From: an uncultured Paracoccaceae bacterium
GTDB lineage: Bacteria; Pseudomonadota; Alphaproteobacteria; Rhodobacterales; Rhodobacteraceae
NCBI GenBank assembly: GCA_947494445.1
Contig: CANLVD010000010.1
Span: forward strand, 1 to 64,000
DNA length: 64,000 nt
Direction: 5' to 3'
Under the pieces are notes generated by a model. It was given only the letters and a program-made list of their open reading frames with translations. It was not told where the DNA came from and searched no databases. Below, piece after piece: positions 1 to 9,136 of this stretch (position 1 is its first letter; the number at the start of each line of letters is the position of its first letter). The position numbers were made by a program, and so were the translations under genes.

Positions 1-78
1 ATGGGTGCTACCTTCAACCAGACCGACGTCGACCACGCAATGGACCAGCACTACTCACACGCCATCGCCGCGGAATAG
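1..78 (+). CDS. C-terminal end of an unidentified gene (5' truncated by window edge)
   Basis: Frame 1 is open from the first base to a TAG stop at 76-78 and gives 25 residues ending HYSHAIAAE. The window happens to begin with ATG, but this need not be the real start, since the gene may extend to the left. A good rho-independent terminator follows about 55 bp downstream on the same strand, which supports a real plus-strand gene ending here. The tail is too short to assign a family. Confidence 0.45.
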   Translation: MGATFNQTDVDHAMDQHYSHAIAAE

Positions 79-133
79 ATTTCAAAACAGTCCTCCCGGA
101 GCGGTCTTGCTTCGGATGTCTTCCCTCACTTTC

Positions 134-172
134 GCGGGGCCCGGACAACCGGGTGCCCGCGACTTTTCTTTT
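134..172 (+). terminator. Rho-independent terminator after the partial first gene
   Basis: A GC-rich inverted repeat (arms 134-144 and 149-160, ACAA loop, one bulge) is followed directly by GACTTTTCTTTT. This is a classic intrinsic terminator for the plus-strand gene ending at 78. Confidence 0.75.
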
Positions 173-203
173 GGGCAGGGTGTGTTGATTTTCGCGCAGG
201 GCC

Positions 204-1244
204 TCAGGCTCTGGCGACCAAACCGCGTTGGTCACTGCGGCCAATTGAGATCAGCACCGGATCGCTTTCCTGCCGCGCCTGAAACGCCTGCTTCGAAGTG
301 ATCCCGTCCCATCCTATACCAATCAGGGCCTGTGCGATTGCACCGCCCAGCGTTGCACCCGGGCCAGTCAGGATAAAGGCGTCCGGCGCACAGGTTTTGG
401 CAGCCACCTGAATGGCAGTTGTGAAATCATAGATCTCGGTCACCTGATGGCCCAGCGTGTAGTCGTGGAGTTCCTCTGGCAGGCAAGTGCCCGGCAGCCA
501 AAGCGCGCCGCGCCCGTCTATCAGTGGCAGTCTTGGCTGATTGAAACCGGCGGTTGAGATCAGAGCCTGACCCTGTTCAGCGACAGGCGCCTGAAGGTCC
601 GTATGAAAGGCCGCATGGTTGCGCAGGCGCATCGGATAACGGCCATCATCGCGAGGCTCAACAATACTCTCAAAGGCTGTCAAACCTGCGGCATTTCCTG
701 CGACCACCAGCATGCCGCCAAGGTGTATGGATGGGGCAAGAACGTGATCGGGACGGCTGTTGATCCCATCCACAAGCGCGAGAAGTCTGTTGCGCTCGTC
801 TGGGATTTCGGTCCAGTTCCCGTCCACGAAGGGATAAAGGCTCTGCCCGCCGATCATCGCGTCCTGCATCAAGCGCCCCATGGTGTTGGCGATGCTGAAA
901 CCAGTCTCGGGCGTCACAGCGCCTGCGACCGCCAGCGCGCTGTACCAGCCCATGGAATTGCCGGTCACGCCAATGATCTCGTAGCTGTCTGAGATGTCGA
1001 GACTGTCCAGATAGGACGCAGCAAAAATTAACGGAGAGGCTGCGTCGCCCCTGGTGTGCAGGGCTGGTGAATACTTGGCCGCGCCATCAAGTGCGGAAAT
1101 GGCCGTTTGTCCATCTGCCTTGCGTGCGGCATCGAAACTGTCGATGACCGCAGATTTGCCCGCGTGGTAGCGCTTTAGATAGCCAAGTTCACCTTGATTG
1201 TAGGTGCCGCGTCCGGGGCAGATGATGATGGCAGTCCGGGTCAT
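204..1244 (-). CDS. FabD-like acyltransferase (ACP S-malonyltransferase family)
   Basis: Predicted protein of 346 residues with an FabD/PKS-type acyltransferase fold. The nucleophile elbow is GNSMG with Ser97, and a histidine in NHAAFHTDL (His214) matches the catalytic His of FabD. In FabD an Arg in the RGxxMQxA stretch binds the malonyl carboxylate. The matching stretch here is TMGRLMQDA, with Met122 at that position, so a non-dicarboxylic acyl substrate is plausible (inference). I chose the ATG at 1244 because it forms a 4-nt ATGA overlap with the stop of the upstream E1 gene. An in-frame ATG at 1259 would add five residues. The coupling suggests that it works with the neighbouring 2-oxoacid dehydrogenase E1, perhaps taking or handing on the acyl group. 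It is unlikely to be the housekeeping fabD, because no fab genes are adjacent. Confidence 0.75.
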   Translation of the reverse strand: MTRTAIIICPGRGTYNQGELGYLKRYHAGKSAVIDSFDAARKADGQTAISALDGAAKYSPALHTRGDAASPLIFAASYLDSLDISDSYEIIGVTGNSMGWYSALAVAGAVTPETGFSIANTMGRLMQDAMIGGQSLYPFVDGNWTEIPDERNRLLALVDGINSRPDHVLAPSIHLGGMLVVAGNAAGLTAFESIVEPRDDGRYPMRLRNHAAFHTDLQAPVAEQGQALISTAGFNQPRLPLIDGRGALWLPGTCLPEELHDYTLGHQVTEIYDFTTAIQVAAKTCAPDAFILTGPGATLGGAIAQALIGIGWDGITSKQAFQARQESDPVLISIGRSDQRGLVARA

Positions 1245-3427
1245 GTTTGACCTGAACAAAGCGCTTGAGCGGCCTCAATGATCCGGTCCACTGTTGGTAA
1301 TGTTGCTGCATAGGCGGGGCCGGTGGCAATGAAACTGTCATCGGCAGTCAGCCGGGTGACAGTGTTGCGCCCGGCCTCAGCAAAGAGCGCCATCAGCGCC
1401 TCGGACTGGCTGCCGGTGCGGCGGCATTCATCAACGATCAAGGCCTGAGAGCAGGGAGATGTGGCGTCAATCAGAGCAGCTGCGGGCAGGGGGGCGAGCC
1501 AGCGCAGATCAACCACCCGGGTGGCGATCCCATGGTCAGACAGCTGTCGGGCGGCCTGTTCGGACAGATAGCGCCCATTGCCGTAGGTCACAATGGCAAG
1601 GTCCGTGCCGGTGCCACTGATGCCAATGTCGCCCAGCGGGATCGTCTGTTCGGGCGCTGGATAGGTCGTCAGCCAGCCCTTGTCGCCGGTCTCATGCAGG
1701 TCGCGCATGGTGTAAAGCGCAATGGGTTCGACAAAGACCACGACACGTTGTTCCTCTCGCGCGAGCCTGACTGCTTCACGCAGCATCAGGGCCGCGTCAT
1801 CGCCGCGAGAGGGGCAGGCGATGACGATGCCCGGAATGTCACGCAGAACCGCCAGAGAGTTGTCGTTGTGGAAATGCCCGCCAAAGCCTTTCTGATAGCC
1901 AAGTCCTGCGATGCGCAGAACCATCGGGTTGGTGTACTGGCCATTGGAGAAAAAGCTGAGCGTCGCGGCCTCGCCCCGCAACTGGTCCTCAGCGTTGTGC
2001 AGATAGGCCAGAAACTGAATTTCGGGGATCGGCACAAAACCGTTGTGGCCAAGACCGATGGCCAGCCCAAGGATCGATTGCTCGTCCAAAAGCGTGTCGA
2101 TCACGCGGTCCCGGCCAAAGCGGGCCTGCAGCTTTTGCGTGGCCCCGTAGACGCCACCTTTGCGCCCGACATCTTCGCCCGCCAGCACAATCTCGCGGTG
2201 TTCCAGCATCAGATCGCTCAGCGCCCAGCCAACCAGCTTGTTCATTGGTTGCGGCTCGGTCATCTGCGCTAGGTCGCTGCCAAACACTGCCTTGCGGTCC
2301 GCCTGAGACGGGCCGTTCGTGGCAGCATTGGTTCGGGCAGGGGGGATGAGGCTCGCCATGACATCCGCACTGCTGCGCAACTTTGGCCGTGTTGTCACCT
2401 GAGCTGCGATGCGCGCACAGGTCTGCCCGGTTTGTTCATAGATCGCCACCGCGTCCGCCTGATCACAAGCGCCGCTGTCCTTCAGGATGCGCAGGGAATG
2501 GAGGAGCGGGTCATTGGCCTCATCAGCCTCAATCGCTGTGCGGTCGCGATAGCTTTCTTCGACATCCGAGCCAGCATGGCCATAAAGCCGTACGGTCTTG
2601 ATGTGCAGAAACGCCGGTTTGCGGGTTCTGCGTACGAATTCTGCCGCCTGCGCAGTGACCTTATGCGTCTCGGCCATGTCCAGACCGTTGCAGGCAAAAT
2701 AGCGTAGCCCCGGGCGTTGGCTGAAATTGGCGGCGATCCAGCCCGATGGCGTGGGCGTGGAAATACCGATGCCATTGTCCTCGCACACCAGGAGAAGCGG
2801 CATCGGCACCGATTGATAGCTGGTCCATGCGGCGGAATTGATCGCACCTTGTGCGGTGGAGTGATTGGCGGAGGCATCCCCGAAGGAACACATGACGATC
2901 GCGTTTTCCGCCAGACGTGCATGTTCAGGACGGGCGCGCCGAGCAAGCCCGATGGAATAGGCCGCACCGACTGCCTTGGGTAGGTGGCTGGCGATGGTGG
3001 AGGTCTGGGGCGGGATGTTGAGTGCTGCCGAGCCAAGCACCTTGTGCCGACCGCCCGAGATCGGGTCTTCACTTGAGGCCGCAAAGCTCAGCAGAATGTC
3101 CCAGGCTGGCGTTTGCCCGGGCACCTGATTGGCCCGCGCGATCTGAAAGGCTGCATCCCGATAGTGCAGAAAGGCCATGTCATCGGGCCGCAATGCAAGG
3201 GCCACGGCGGCCATCCCCTCATGCCCGCTTGAGCCGATGGTGTAATAGCCCTGTCCCGCCTTTTGCATGTCGCGGCTGGTGCGATCCAATTGGCGTGACA
3301 GGCACTGAGCGCGGTAAATGGCCATCAGCGTTTCGGGCGGGCAGGGTGCAGGGGGTGGGCCCGCGGGCAAATCACCTGCGGCTGCGCGTTTCAGAAACTT
3401 TTCATGTACGACCTGAGCGCGATCCAT
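1241..3427 (-). CDS. 2-oxoacid dehydrogenase E1, fused alpha and beta subunits (TPP-dependent)
   Basis: A 728-residue protein in which an E1-alpha-like half (about 30-340) is joined to an E1-beta-like half (about 390-728). The alpha half has the TPP/Mg region starting GDASANHS near residue 183 and ending with CEDNGIG. The usual GDG is GDA here. The beta half shows LAGEDVGRKGGVYG, RVIDTLLDEQSILG and QYTNPMVLRIAG, as in transketolase-like E1-beta proteins. The reaction expected is decarboxylation of a 2-oxoacid and acyl transfer to a lipoyl carrier, but no E2 or E3 gene is nearby. A FabD-like acyltransferase follows with ATGA overlap, and a LysR regulator is divergent across 211 bp. The substrate is unknown; branched-chain or aromatic 2-oxoacids are possible. 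Confidence 0.8.
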   Translation of the reverse strand: MDRAQVVHEKFLKRAAAGDLPAGPPPAPCPPETLMAIYRAQCLSRQLDRTSRDMQKAGQGYYTIGSSGHEGMAAVALALRPDDMAFLHYRDAAFQIARANQVPGQTPAWDILLSFAASSEDPISGGRHKVLGSAALNIPPQTSTIASHLPKAVGAAYSIGLARRARPEHARLAENAIVMCSFGDASANHSTAQGAINSAAWTSYQSVPMPLLLVCEDNGIGISTPTPSGWIAANFSQRPGLRYFACNGLDMAETHKVTAQAAEFVRRTRKPAFLHIKTVRLYGHAGSDVEESYRDRTAIEADEANDPLLHSLRILKDSGACDQADAVAIYEQTGQTCARIAAQVTTRPKLRSSADVMASLIPPARTNAATNGPSQADRKAVFGSDLAQMTEPQPMNKLVGWALSDLMLEHREIVLAGEDVGRKGGVYGATQKLQARFGRDRVIDTLLDEQSILGLAIGLGHNGFVPIPEIQFLAYLHNAEDQLRGEAATLSFFSNGQYTNPMVLRIAGLGYQKGFGGHFHNDNSLAVLRDIPGIVIACPSRGDDAALMLREAVRLAREEQRVVVFVEPIALYTMRDLHETGDKGWLTTYPAPEQTIPLGDIGISGTGTDLAIVTYGNGRYLSEQAARQLSDHGIATRVVDLRWLAPLPAAALIDATSPCSQALIVDECRRTGSQSEALMALFAEAGRNTVTRLTADDSFIATGPAYAATLPTVDRIIEAAQALCSGQT

Positions 3428-3638
3428 CGGGCGGTCTTCTCAGAAATTGTTCATCACGACATGCGGCATCGCAGTCTGGAGCATCGGGGCGGTGTGTCGG
3501 AGGGGCAGCTTCATCGAATGGCTTTCGCTTTTGGCCTGACTGTACGGGTTGAGGGCCGGTGCGCAAGATGTCTTGGTGATGGGCCGCATCACTGCGTTGC
3601 GCATCTTTCCAATTTCCTCAGCCCTGCAATGATGCCTC

Positions 3639-4538
3639 ATGTCGAGAATCACGCTGGATCAGTTGACCACCTTTTTGTCTGTTGTGCGCCTTGGCGGTGT
3701 GCGCAAGGCTTCTGCCGGGTTGAATCTGACCCAACCCGCGATCACCGCGCGGATCAAGAATTTGGAGGAGGCGCTGTCCTGCGAGGTGTTTGACCGGACA
3801 TCCGTGGGCATGCGGCTGACCAAACAGGGAAAGCGTCTGCTGAGTTATGCGGAACAGTTTGAGCGGTTGTCTGACATGGTGGCTCAGGATGTGATTGATC
3901 CCGGCAGCATCGAGGGCAATTTGCGCCTTGGCGTATCCGAGACCATCGCGCAATGCTGGCTGCCGGAGTTGATCGCGCGCTTGCATGGGCGATATCCGCG
4001 TCTTGAGATCGAGTTCAATGTGGATGTGTCGGTCAATCTGCGCATGGGTCTGATGAACCGGGAAATTGATTTGGCAATCCTCTTGGGTCCGGTATCGGAT
4101 TACGCAGTGGATAACATCGAACTGCCCGGTTTCGATCTGGCCTGGTATGAGGCTGCAACGGCAGAAAACTCAACTGCCGAACCGGGATATGCGACCCGCC
4201 CGGTGCTGACCTATGCGCGCAACACGCGTCCGTATCGGGAACTGAAGGAGTTGTTGCTGGAGCGTGTGGGACCGGCAGTTTCATTGTTTCCATCGACGTC
4301 CTTGTCGGCCTGTTTCAGACTGGTGGAAGCGGATCTTGGCGTGGCGGTTCTGCCGCGTGTGCTTGGTGAGACATATGTTGCAGCCGGGCAGATCCGTGAG
4401 TTTGATCCCGGTTGGGTACCTGCGCCGTTGAAATTCTCGGCCTCCTATCTGGCCGAGCCGAAGCGCCATCTGGTCGAGGCTGCTGCCAATCTGGCCAAGA
4501 CGGTTGCGGTGGAGTATCTGGTTGATCAAGAAATCTGA
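3639..4538 (+). CDS. LysR-family transcriptional regulator
   Basis: A 299-residue protein of normal LysR length. The N-terminal winged helix-turn-helix (about 3-62) reads ITLDQLTTFLSVVRLGG, then QPAITARIKNLEEAL as recognition helix. The effector domain (about 90-295) starts at GNLRLGVSETIA. It is divergent from the E1 gene across 211 bp and lies 65 bp upstream of the ycsI-like gene that opens the 5-oxoproline operon. LysR proteins usually control a divergent neighbour, so the E1/acyltransferase pair is the first candidate target, but the downstream oxoproline operon is also possible. The sequence TGATCA-N7-TGATCA straddles its stop codon. Confidence 0.88.
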   Translation: MSRITLDQLTTFLSVVRLGGVRKASAGLNLTQPAITARIKNLEEALSCEVFDRTSVGMRLTKQGKRLLSYAEQFERLSDMVAQDVIDPGSIEGNLRLGVSETIAQCWLPELIARLHGRYPRLEIEFNVDVSVNLRMGLMNREIDLAILLGPVSDYAVDNIELPGFDLAWYEAATAENSTAEPGYATRPVLTYARNTRPYRELKELLLERVGPAVSLFPSTSLSACFRLVEADLGVAVLPRVLGETYVAAGQIREFDPGWVPAPLKFSASYLAEPKRHLVEAAANLAKTVAVEYLVDQEI

Positions 4539-4603
4539 TCACTTGCGAGAAAAATAATCGATTTGCATTTATCTCTGTTCGCTGAGAACGTCGCGCCAGA
4601 GGA

Positions 4604-5437
4604 ATGGGAATTCAATCAGTGAACCATCAGAAGCTTATGGGCTCGGACCTGAACGACGTGCGCCATGCCATCCGGAGAGGGGAGTACGCCTTTCATACGG
4701 CCGGGTTGGGGAAGGGTTTCTTACAGGTCAACCTGGCGATCCTGCCGGAAACCCACGCGCTTGATTTCATGCGCTTTTGCCAGCGTAATCCCAAGCCATG
4801 TCCATTGACCGGCGTGTCGGATACCGGCAACCCGATGATGTTCACGCTGGGACGCGACATAGATATCCGCACCGACACGCCTGCCTATAACATCTATCGT
4901 GACGGCATGCTGGAACGCTCGGTCACTGAGATAACGGATCTGTGGAGTGATGATCTGGTGGCCTTTGCCATCGGCTGTTCCTTCACCTTCGAACATGCCT
5001 TGCAGAAGGCGGGCATCAAGGTCTGGCACATCGATCACAACAAGACGGTGCCGATGTTCCGGTCCAACATCGATACAGTGCCGGCAGGTGTGTTCCGGGG
5101 CAAAATGGTGGTCAGCATGCGCGCTGTCCCTGAGGACCGACTGGATGAGGTGATCGAGGTTGCGCGCGGCTTCCCGCTTGCCCATGGCGCACCCGTTCAT
5201 TGGGGCGACCCTGCCAAGATCGGAATTGCCGACATCACCCTGCCTGACTGGGGCGATGCAGCGCCGGTTGGCCCCGGACAGGTGCCTGTCTTCTGGGCGT
5301 GTGGTGTTACGCCTCAGGTTGCCATCGAGGCTGCCAAACTGCCGCTCTGCATCACCCACAAACCGGGCCACATGCTGATCACAGACATATCCGAAACCGC
5401 CGAAGTTCCGGTGCTGCCCCCTGACCAAAACCAATGA
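4604..5437 (+). CDS. YcsI/DUF1445 family putative hydro-lyase
   Basis: A 277-residue protein of the YcsI (DUF1445, D-glutamate cyclase-like) family. Supporting stretches are RNPKPCPLTGVSDTG, FAIGCSFTFEHAL and the C-terminal ITHKPGHMLITD. In Bacillus subtilis ycsI lies with ycsF, kipI and kipA, whose products match PxpA, PxpB and PxpC. The same partners occur here downstream of a TRAP transporter, so a role in 5-oxoproline/glutamate metabolism is likely. The start is uncertain: an AGAGGA sits directly against the ATG at 4604 with no spacing, and a GTG at 4619 or an ATG at 4637 are alternatives. The stop overlaps an upstream in-frame extension of the next gene, but the real TRAP gene begins 24 bp later. 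Confidence 0.85.
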   Translation: MGIQSVNHQKLMGSDLNDVRHAIRRGEYAFHTAGLGKGFLQVNLAILPETHALDFMRFCQRNPKPCPLTGVSDTGNPMMFTLGRDIDIRTDTPAYNIYRDGMLERSVTEITDLWSDDLVAFAIGCSFTFEHALQKAGIKVWHIDHNKTVPMFRSNIDTVPAGVFRGKMVVSMRAVPEDRLDEVIEVARGFPLAHGAPVHWGDPAKIGIADITLPDWGDAAPVGPGQVPVFWACGVTPQVAIEAAKLPLCITHKPGHMLITDISETAEVPVLPPDQNQ

Positions 5438-5460
5438 CCTACTTCAACAAGGAGACCATC

Positions 5461-6498
5461 ATGAAACTCTCGCCAAGCCTTTTGGCCCTGTCCGTGGCGC
5501 TTGCCACCCCTGCTGTTGCAACCGATCTGTCGGTGGTCGGCAGCTGGTCCGGTTTGCCACTTCACAAGCAATATGAAGCGCCATTCTGGACCGAGACGCT
5601 GCCCGCTGCCTCCAACGGTGACATTGCCGTTGCGCTGACCACGCACAACCAGATGAACCTTGGTGTCGGTGATGTGTACCGCCTCCTGGGCGATGGTGTT
5701 TATGACGTGGCGATGACCGTGGCCGATTATGCTGTGGCGGATGCACCCGAGCTGGAAGGTCTTGATGTGCCGCTTCTGGCGCTGACCGCAGATGATGCGC
5801 GGGCCATGGTTGATGCGGCCCGCCCAATGGTGTCGGACATCTACCGCGACAGGTTCAACAGCCATGTGCTGGCCATTGCGCCCTATCCGCCTCAGGTGGT
5901 GTTCTGCAATGCTGAGATCGCCAGTCTGGATGACCTGAAAGGCCTGAAGGTACGAGCCTCCGGCCGGATGACAGCCAAGTTTCTTGAAGCATTGGGAGCG
6001 GAAGGCGTGAATGTCAGCTTCTCCGAGGTGCCCGGCGCTTTGCAAAAGGGCGTTGTTGATTGTGCAGTTACCGGAGCCGGTTCAGGCTACAGCGCGGGCT
6101 GGTGGGAAGTTTCAACCCATCTTCTGCCGATCCCGCTGGGCGGTTGGGACAGCGTGGTAACTGCCATGAACCTAGACAAGTGGAACAGCCTGACTGCGGA
6201 AACTCAGACGTTGATCTCCGAGCAGGTTACTGCCCAGTTCGAGGGTCCTGCATGGGAAAGCGCTCAGGGTGCATTGGTTGATGACATTGCCTGCCTGACC
6301 GGCAATGGCACATGCCCGTCGGGTGATGCCCGCTCGATGACCCTTGTCGAGGTCTCTGACGGTGATTTTGCCAAGGCCCGCGATGTGCTGGTGGGGCAGG
6401 TTCTGCCTGACTGGGCTGAACGTGCAGGTGCCGACTGGGCCGAGCGCTGGAATGCGTCTGTCGGTGCAACCGTCGGCGTGACCATCGCCGGCAATTGA
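5461..6498 (+). CDS. TRAP transporter substrate-binding protein (DctP family), probably for 5-oxoproline
   Basis: A 345-residue periplasmic binding protein. Residues 1-20 form a signal peptide (MKLSPSLLALSVALATPAVA). DctP-type features include LDDLKGLKVRASGR around 155-170 and GALQKGVVDCAVTGAGSG around 195-212. AAGGAG about 9 bp before ATG 5461 fixes this start over the longer frame from 5434. It is followed by the small and large TRAP permeases and then PxpB-PxpC-PxpA. A pyroglutamate-binding DctP subfamily is known from Bordetella, and the context here points to the same ligand (inference). Confidence 0.88.
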   Translation: MKLSPSLLALSVALATPAVATDLSVVGSWSGLPLHKQYEAPFWTETLPAASNGDIAVALTTHNQMNLGVGDVYRLLGDGVYDVAMTVADYAVADAPELEGLDVPLLALTADDARAMVDAARPMVSDIYRDRFNSHVLAIAPYPPQVVFCNAEIASLDDLKGLKVRASGRMTAKFLEALGAEGVNVSFSEVPGALQKGVVDCAVTGAGSGYSAGWWEVSTHLLPIPLGGWDSVVTAMNLDKWNSLTAETQTLISEQVTAQFEGPAWESAQGALVDDIACLTGNGTCPSGDARSMTLVEVSDGDFAKARDVLVGQVLPDWAERAGADWAERWNASVGATVGVTIAGN

Positions 6499-6523
6499 TC
6501 TGATCCCCCCGGAGGACCCCGAT

Positions 6524-7072
6524 ATGGCCGAAACGGTGCTGATAAATCTCAAGTTGCTCAACCGTTGGGTCGCGATCCTGATCGGGATCGGGCTGATGGG
6601 CTGTGCGGCTTTCGTTTTGGCCGACATCATCTTGCGGCAACTGGGGTCCTCGCTGGGGGGGACAGATGAAATCAGCGGTTATGTCATGGCCATCGCCACG
6701 TCTTGGGGCATGGCCTATGCGCTGCTGGAGATGGGCCATGTGCGCATCGACCTGCTGCGCGGACGCGTTGGCAAACTGTGGCGCTCCATTCTGGATCTGG
6801 CCTCGCTCCTGATCCTGTCGGGCACTGTCAGTCTGATTGCGCTGAAAGGCTGGCCGGTGCTTGAGCGTTCGCTGGCCAATTCATCGCGCGCCAACACCCC
6901 GCTTGAGACGCCTCTGGCCTTGGTGCAGGGGCCGTGGCTTGCCGGGTGGGTCTGGTTTGCGCTGGTGTCCTGGGTGACCTTTGTCTGTGCCCTGATGCTG
7001 GTGATGCAGGGACGGTTCGAGACGTCCGAGGCCACGATTGGCACCTTTGGTGAAGAGGATCTGGCGAAATGA
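6524..7072 (+). CDS. TRAP transporter small permease (DctQ family)
   Basis: A 182-residue membrane protein with four hydrophobic segments (roughly 16-38, 50-70, 90-110, 135-160), the usual DctQ layout. The DctQ-type stretch GGTDEISGYVMAIATSWG lies between the first two. A GGAGG ribosome-binding site precedes the ATG, and the stop overlaps the start of the large permease as ATGA, so the two permease subunits are translationally coupled. Confidence 0.88.
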   Translation: MAETVLINLKLLNRWVAILIGIGLMGCAAFVLADIILRQLGSSLGGTDEISGYVMAIATSWGMAYALLEMGHVRIDLLRGRVGKLWRSILDLASLLILSGTVSLIALKGWPVLERSLANSSRANTPLETPLALVQGPWLAGWVWFALVSWVTFVCALMLVMQGRFETSEATIGTFGEEDLAK

Positions 7073-8352
7073 TCGGTTCCCTGACTGTTGGCCTGCTCGG
7101 CCTGTTGAGCTTGTCGATCCCGGTCGGCATCGTTCTGTTCCTGCTGGGCTTTGGCATCGACACCTTCTACAGCCCGTTTCCGCTGATCAAGGGGCTGGGC
7201 AATCTGGTCTGGTCGACGTCGAACAATGCCACGCTGATTGCCATCCCGTTTTTTGTGCTGCTGGGAGAAATTCTTGTGCGCAGCGGGATTGCTGCGCGCA
7301 CTTACGCGGCTCTTGACCGCTGGGTCAGCTGGCTGCCCGGCGGGTTGGTGCACGCCAATGTGGCGACCGCGACCATGTTCTCGGCCACATCAGGCTCATC
7401 GGTTGCCACAGCCGCGACAGTTGCCACGGTGGCGATGCCACAGGCCGAAAAGCTGGGGTATGATCCAAAGCTCTTTTCCGGGGCGATTGCGGCAGGTGGC
7501 ACGCTTGGCATCATGATCCCGCCTTCGATCAACCTGATCGTCTACGGGTTCCTGACCCAGACCTCGATCCCGCGCCTGTTTCTGGCAGGCCTGATCCCGG
7601 GCATCGCGCTGGCACTGGGCTTCATTCTGATCACCGTCATCATCTGCATGATCCGCCCCGGTCTGGGCGGTGAGCGACGGGTTTTTCCCTTCCCTCAGAT
7701 GATGCGCGCGCTTGTGCAGCTTGTTCCGATCTTCCTGCTGTTCACCATCATCATCGGGACGATCTACAAAGGCTGGGCAACACCGACCGAGGCGGCAGCG
7801 GTGGGTGTCGCAGGAGCCGTTCTGATCGCGGCCTTTTTCGGACGGGTCGATCTGGACATGTTCACGCAGAGCATTCTGGGCACCATCAAGATCACCTCGA
7901 TGATCATGCTGGTCGTGATCGGTGCGTCGTTTCTGAACTTCACGCTCGCTTCCGCCGGACTGGGGCGCGAATTGCAGGGCTTCATGGAAGGGCTTGGCCT
8001 GTCGCCGTTCAACACCATTCTGGTGGTGGTCTGCATCTATATTGTGCTCGGCTTCTTCATCGAGACGCTGTCGCTGATGGTCGTCACCATTCCGATCATT
8101 GTACCGCTTGTGGTGGCGCAGGGGTTCGATCCGATCTGGTTCGGCATCCTGATGATCGTATTGATCGAGATGGCCCTGATTACGCCGCCTGTGGGTCTGA
8201 ACCTTTATGTGGTGCAGGGCGCGCGAAAATCGGGTCGGATGAGCGAGGTGATGCTGGGGGCAATCCCCTATGTGATCGCCATGCTCATCATGGTGGCAGC
8301 GCTTATTGCCTTCCCCCAGATCGCCCTGTTTCTGCCAAATGCCTTGCAGTAG
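7069..8352 (+). CDS. TRAP transporter large permease (DctM family)
   Basis: A 427-residue protein with about 12-13 hydrophobic segments, typical of DctM. Characteristic stretches are FFVLLGEILVRSGIA, SGSSVATAATVATVAMP, GGTLGIMIPPSINLIVYG and ITPPVGLNLYVVQG. It forms the Na+-coupled transport channel with the preceding DctQ subunit and receives ligand from the binding protein encoded two genes upstream. The start overlaps the dctQ stop by 4 nt. The next gene, pxpB, begins 49 bp later. Confidence 0.92.
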   Translation: MIGSLTVGLLGLLSLSIPVGIVLFLLGFGIDTFYSPFPLIKGLGNLVWSTSNNATLIAIPFFVLLGEILVRSGIAARTYAALDRWVSWLPGGLVHANVATATMFSATSGSSVATAATVATVAMPQAEKLGYDPKLFSGAIAAGGTLGIMIPPSINLIVYGFLTQTSIPRLFLAGLIPGIALALGFILITVIICMIRPGLGGERRVFPFPQMMRALVQLVPIFLLFTIIIGTIYKGWATPTEAAAVGVAGAVLIAAFFGRVDLDMFTQSILGTIKITSMIMLVVIGASFLNFTLASAGLGRELQGFMEGLGLSPFNTILVVVCIYIVLGFFIETLSLMVVTIPIIVPLVVAQGFDPIWFGILMIVLIEMALITPPVGLNLYVVQGARKSGRMSEVMLGAIPYVIAMLIMVAALIAFPQIALFLPNALQ

Positions 8353-8401
8353 CTTTCCGACCGAAGCGATGCACTGACCCCGTCTTGAAGGACCGAATAC
8401 C

Positions 8402-9136
8402 GTGCCCAACTGGCCCGAGCTTTGCACCATCGGCACCAATGGTCTGCTGATCCGTTTTGGCGATCAGTTGAGCGAGCCTGCCAACCGTGCTGCACTTGCC
8501 TTTAGGGCAGCAGTGGAGCGGGAAGGGTGGTCAGGCGTTGAGGAAACCTCGACCTCGTTGGTATCAGCGTATCTGCGGGTAGATCCAGCTTTTCCGGATA
8601 TGGATGCTTTGGAGGCAAGAACTTTGGCGCTGATGGCATCACGCGACTGGTTTGCTGAGCCGTTGCCGGAAGGGCGGCGGTTGTGGCGCGTGCCCACGGT
8701 CTATGGCACTGATCTGGCGCCGCAACTGGAAGAGGCTGCAGATGTCGCCGGGTTGAGTGTCGCTGAGGCCATTGCGACGATTTCAGGCACGCAGGTTCGG
8801 GTTCAGACCATCGGGTTTGCTCCCGGTCAACCTTATCTGGGCGCATTGCCCGAGGCATGGAACATCCCGCGCCAGACAGCTTTGACTGACAAGGTCCCGA
8901 TCGGAGCGTTGACGGTCGCAATCCGCCAATTGACACTCTTTTCTGTCTCAACCCCGACCGGCTGGCGGCATGTGGGCCAGACGGGCTTTCGGGCCTTTCG
9001 CCCCGATGCTGACGATCCATTTGTATTGAGACCCGGTGATGAGGTTCTGTTTCAGGAGACAACGCCGGAGCAATACCACAGGTATCAGGATGCCGGGGAC
9101 CCCGATGGCGGTGCTGTTGCGGAGCAAATCGCATGA
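8402..9136 (+). CDS. pxpB: 5-oxoprolinase subunit PxpB (KipI family)
   Basis: A 244-residue protein starting at GTG, with AAGGA about 8 bp upstream. The family core is visible in VQTIGFAPGQPYLGALPE, followed by VPIGALTVAIRQLTLFS and STPTGWRHVGQT, as in KipI/PxpB (allophanate hydrolase subunit 1 fold). With PxpA and PxpC it forms the bacterial ATP-dependent 5-oxoprolinase that opens 5-oxoproline to glutamate. The stop overlaps pxpC by 4 nt (ATGA). Confidence 0.9.
   Translation: MPNWPELCTIGTNGLLIRFGDQLSEPANRAALAFRAAVEREGWSGVEETSTSLVSAYLRVDPAFPDMDALEARTLALMASRDWFAEPLPEGRRLWRVPTVYGTDLAPQLEEAADVAGLSVAEAIATISGTQVRVQTIGFAPGQPYLGALPEAWNIPRQTALTDKVPIGALTVAIRQLTLFSVSTPTGWRHVGQTGFRAFRPDADDPFVLRPGDEVLFQETTPEQYHRYQDAGDPDGGAVAEQIA

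Noticed and set aside
3440-3652. 70-residue minus-strand frame in the LysR-E1 intergenic region
   Set aside because: Overlaps the LysR start, has no ribosome-binding site and no family features. A leader peptide cannot be excluded, but there is no support.
4522-4540. TGATCA-N7-TGATCA at the end of the LysR gene, considered as an operator
   Set aside because: Lies across the stop codon and does not show a typical LysR T-N11-A context; kept only as a remark.
7396-8439. Long minus-strand frame of 347 residues opposite the large TRAP permease
   Set aside because: Antisense to a clear DctM gene; His/Asp/Gln-rich low-quality composition typical of shadow frames in high-GC DNA.
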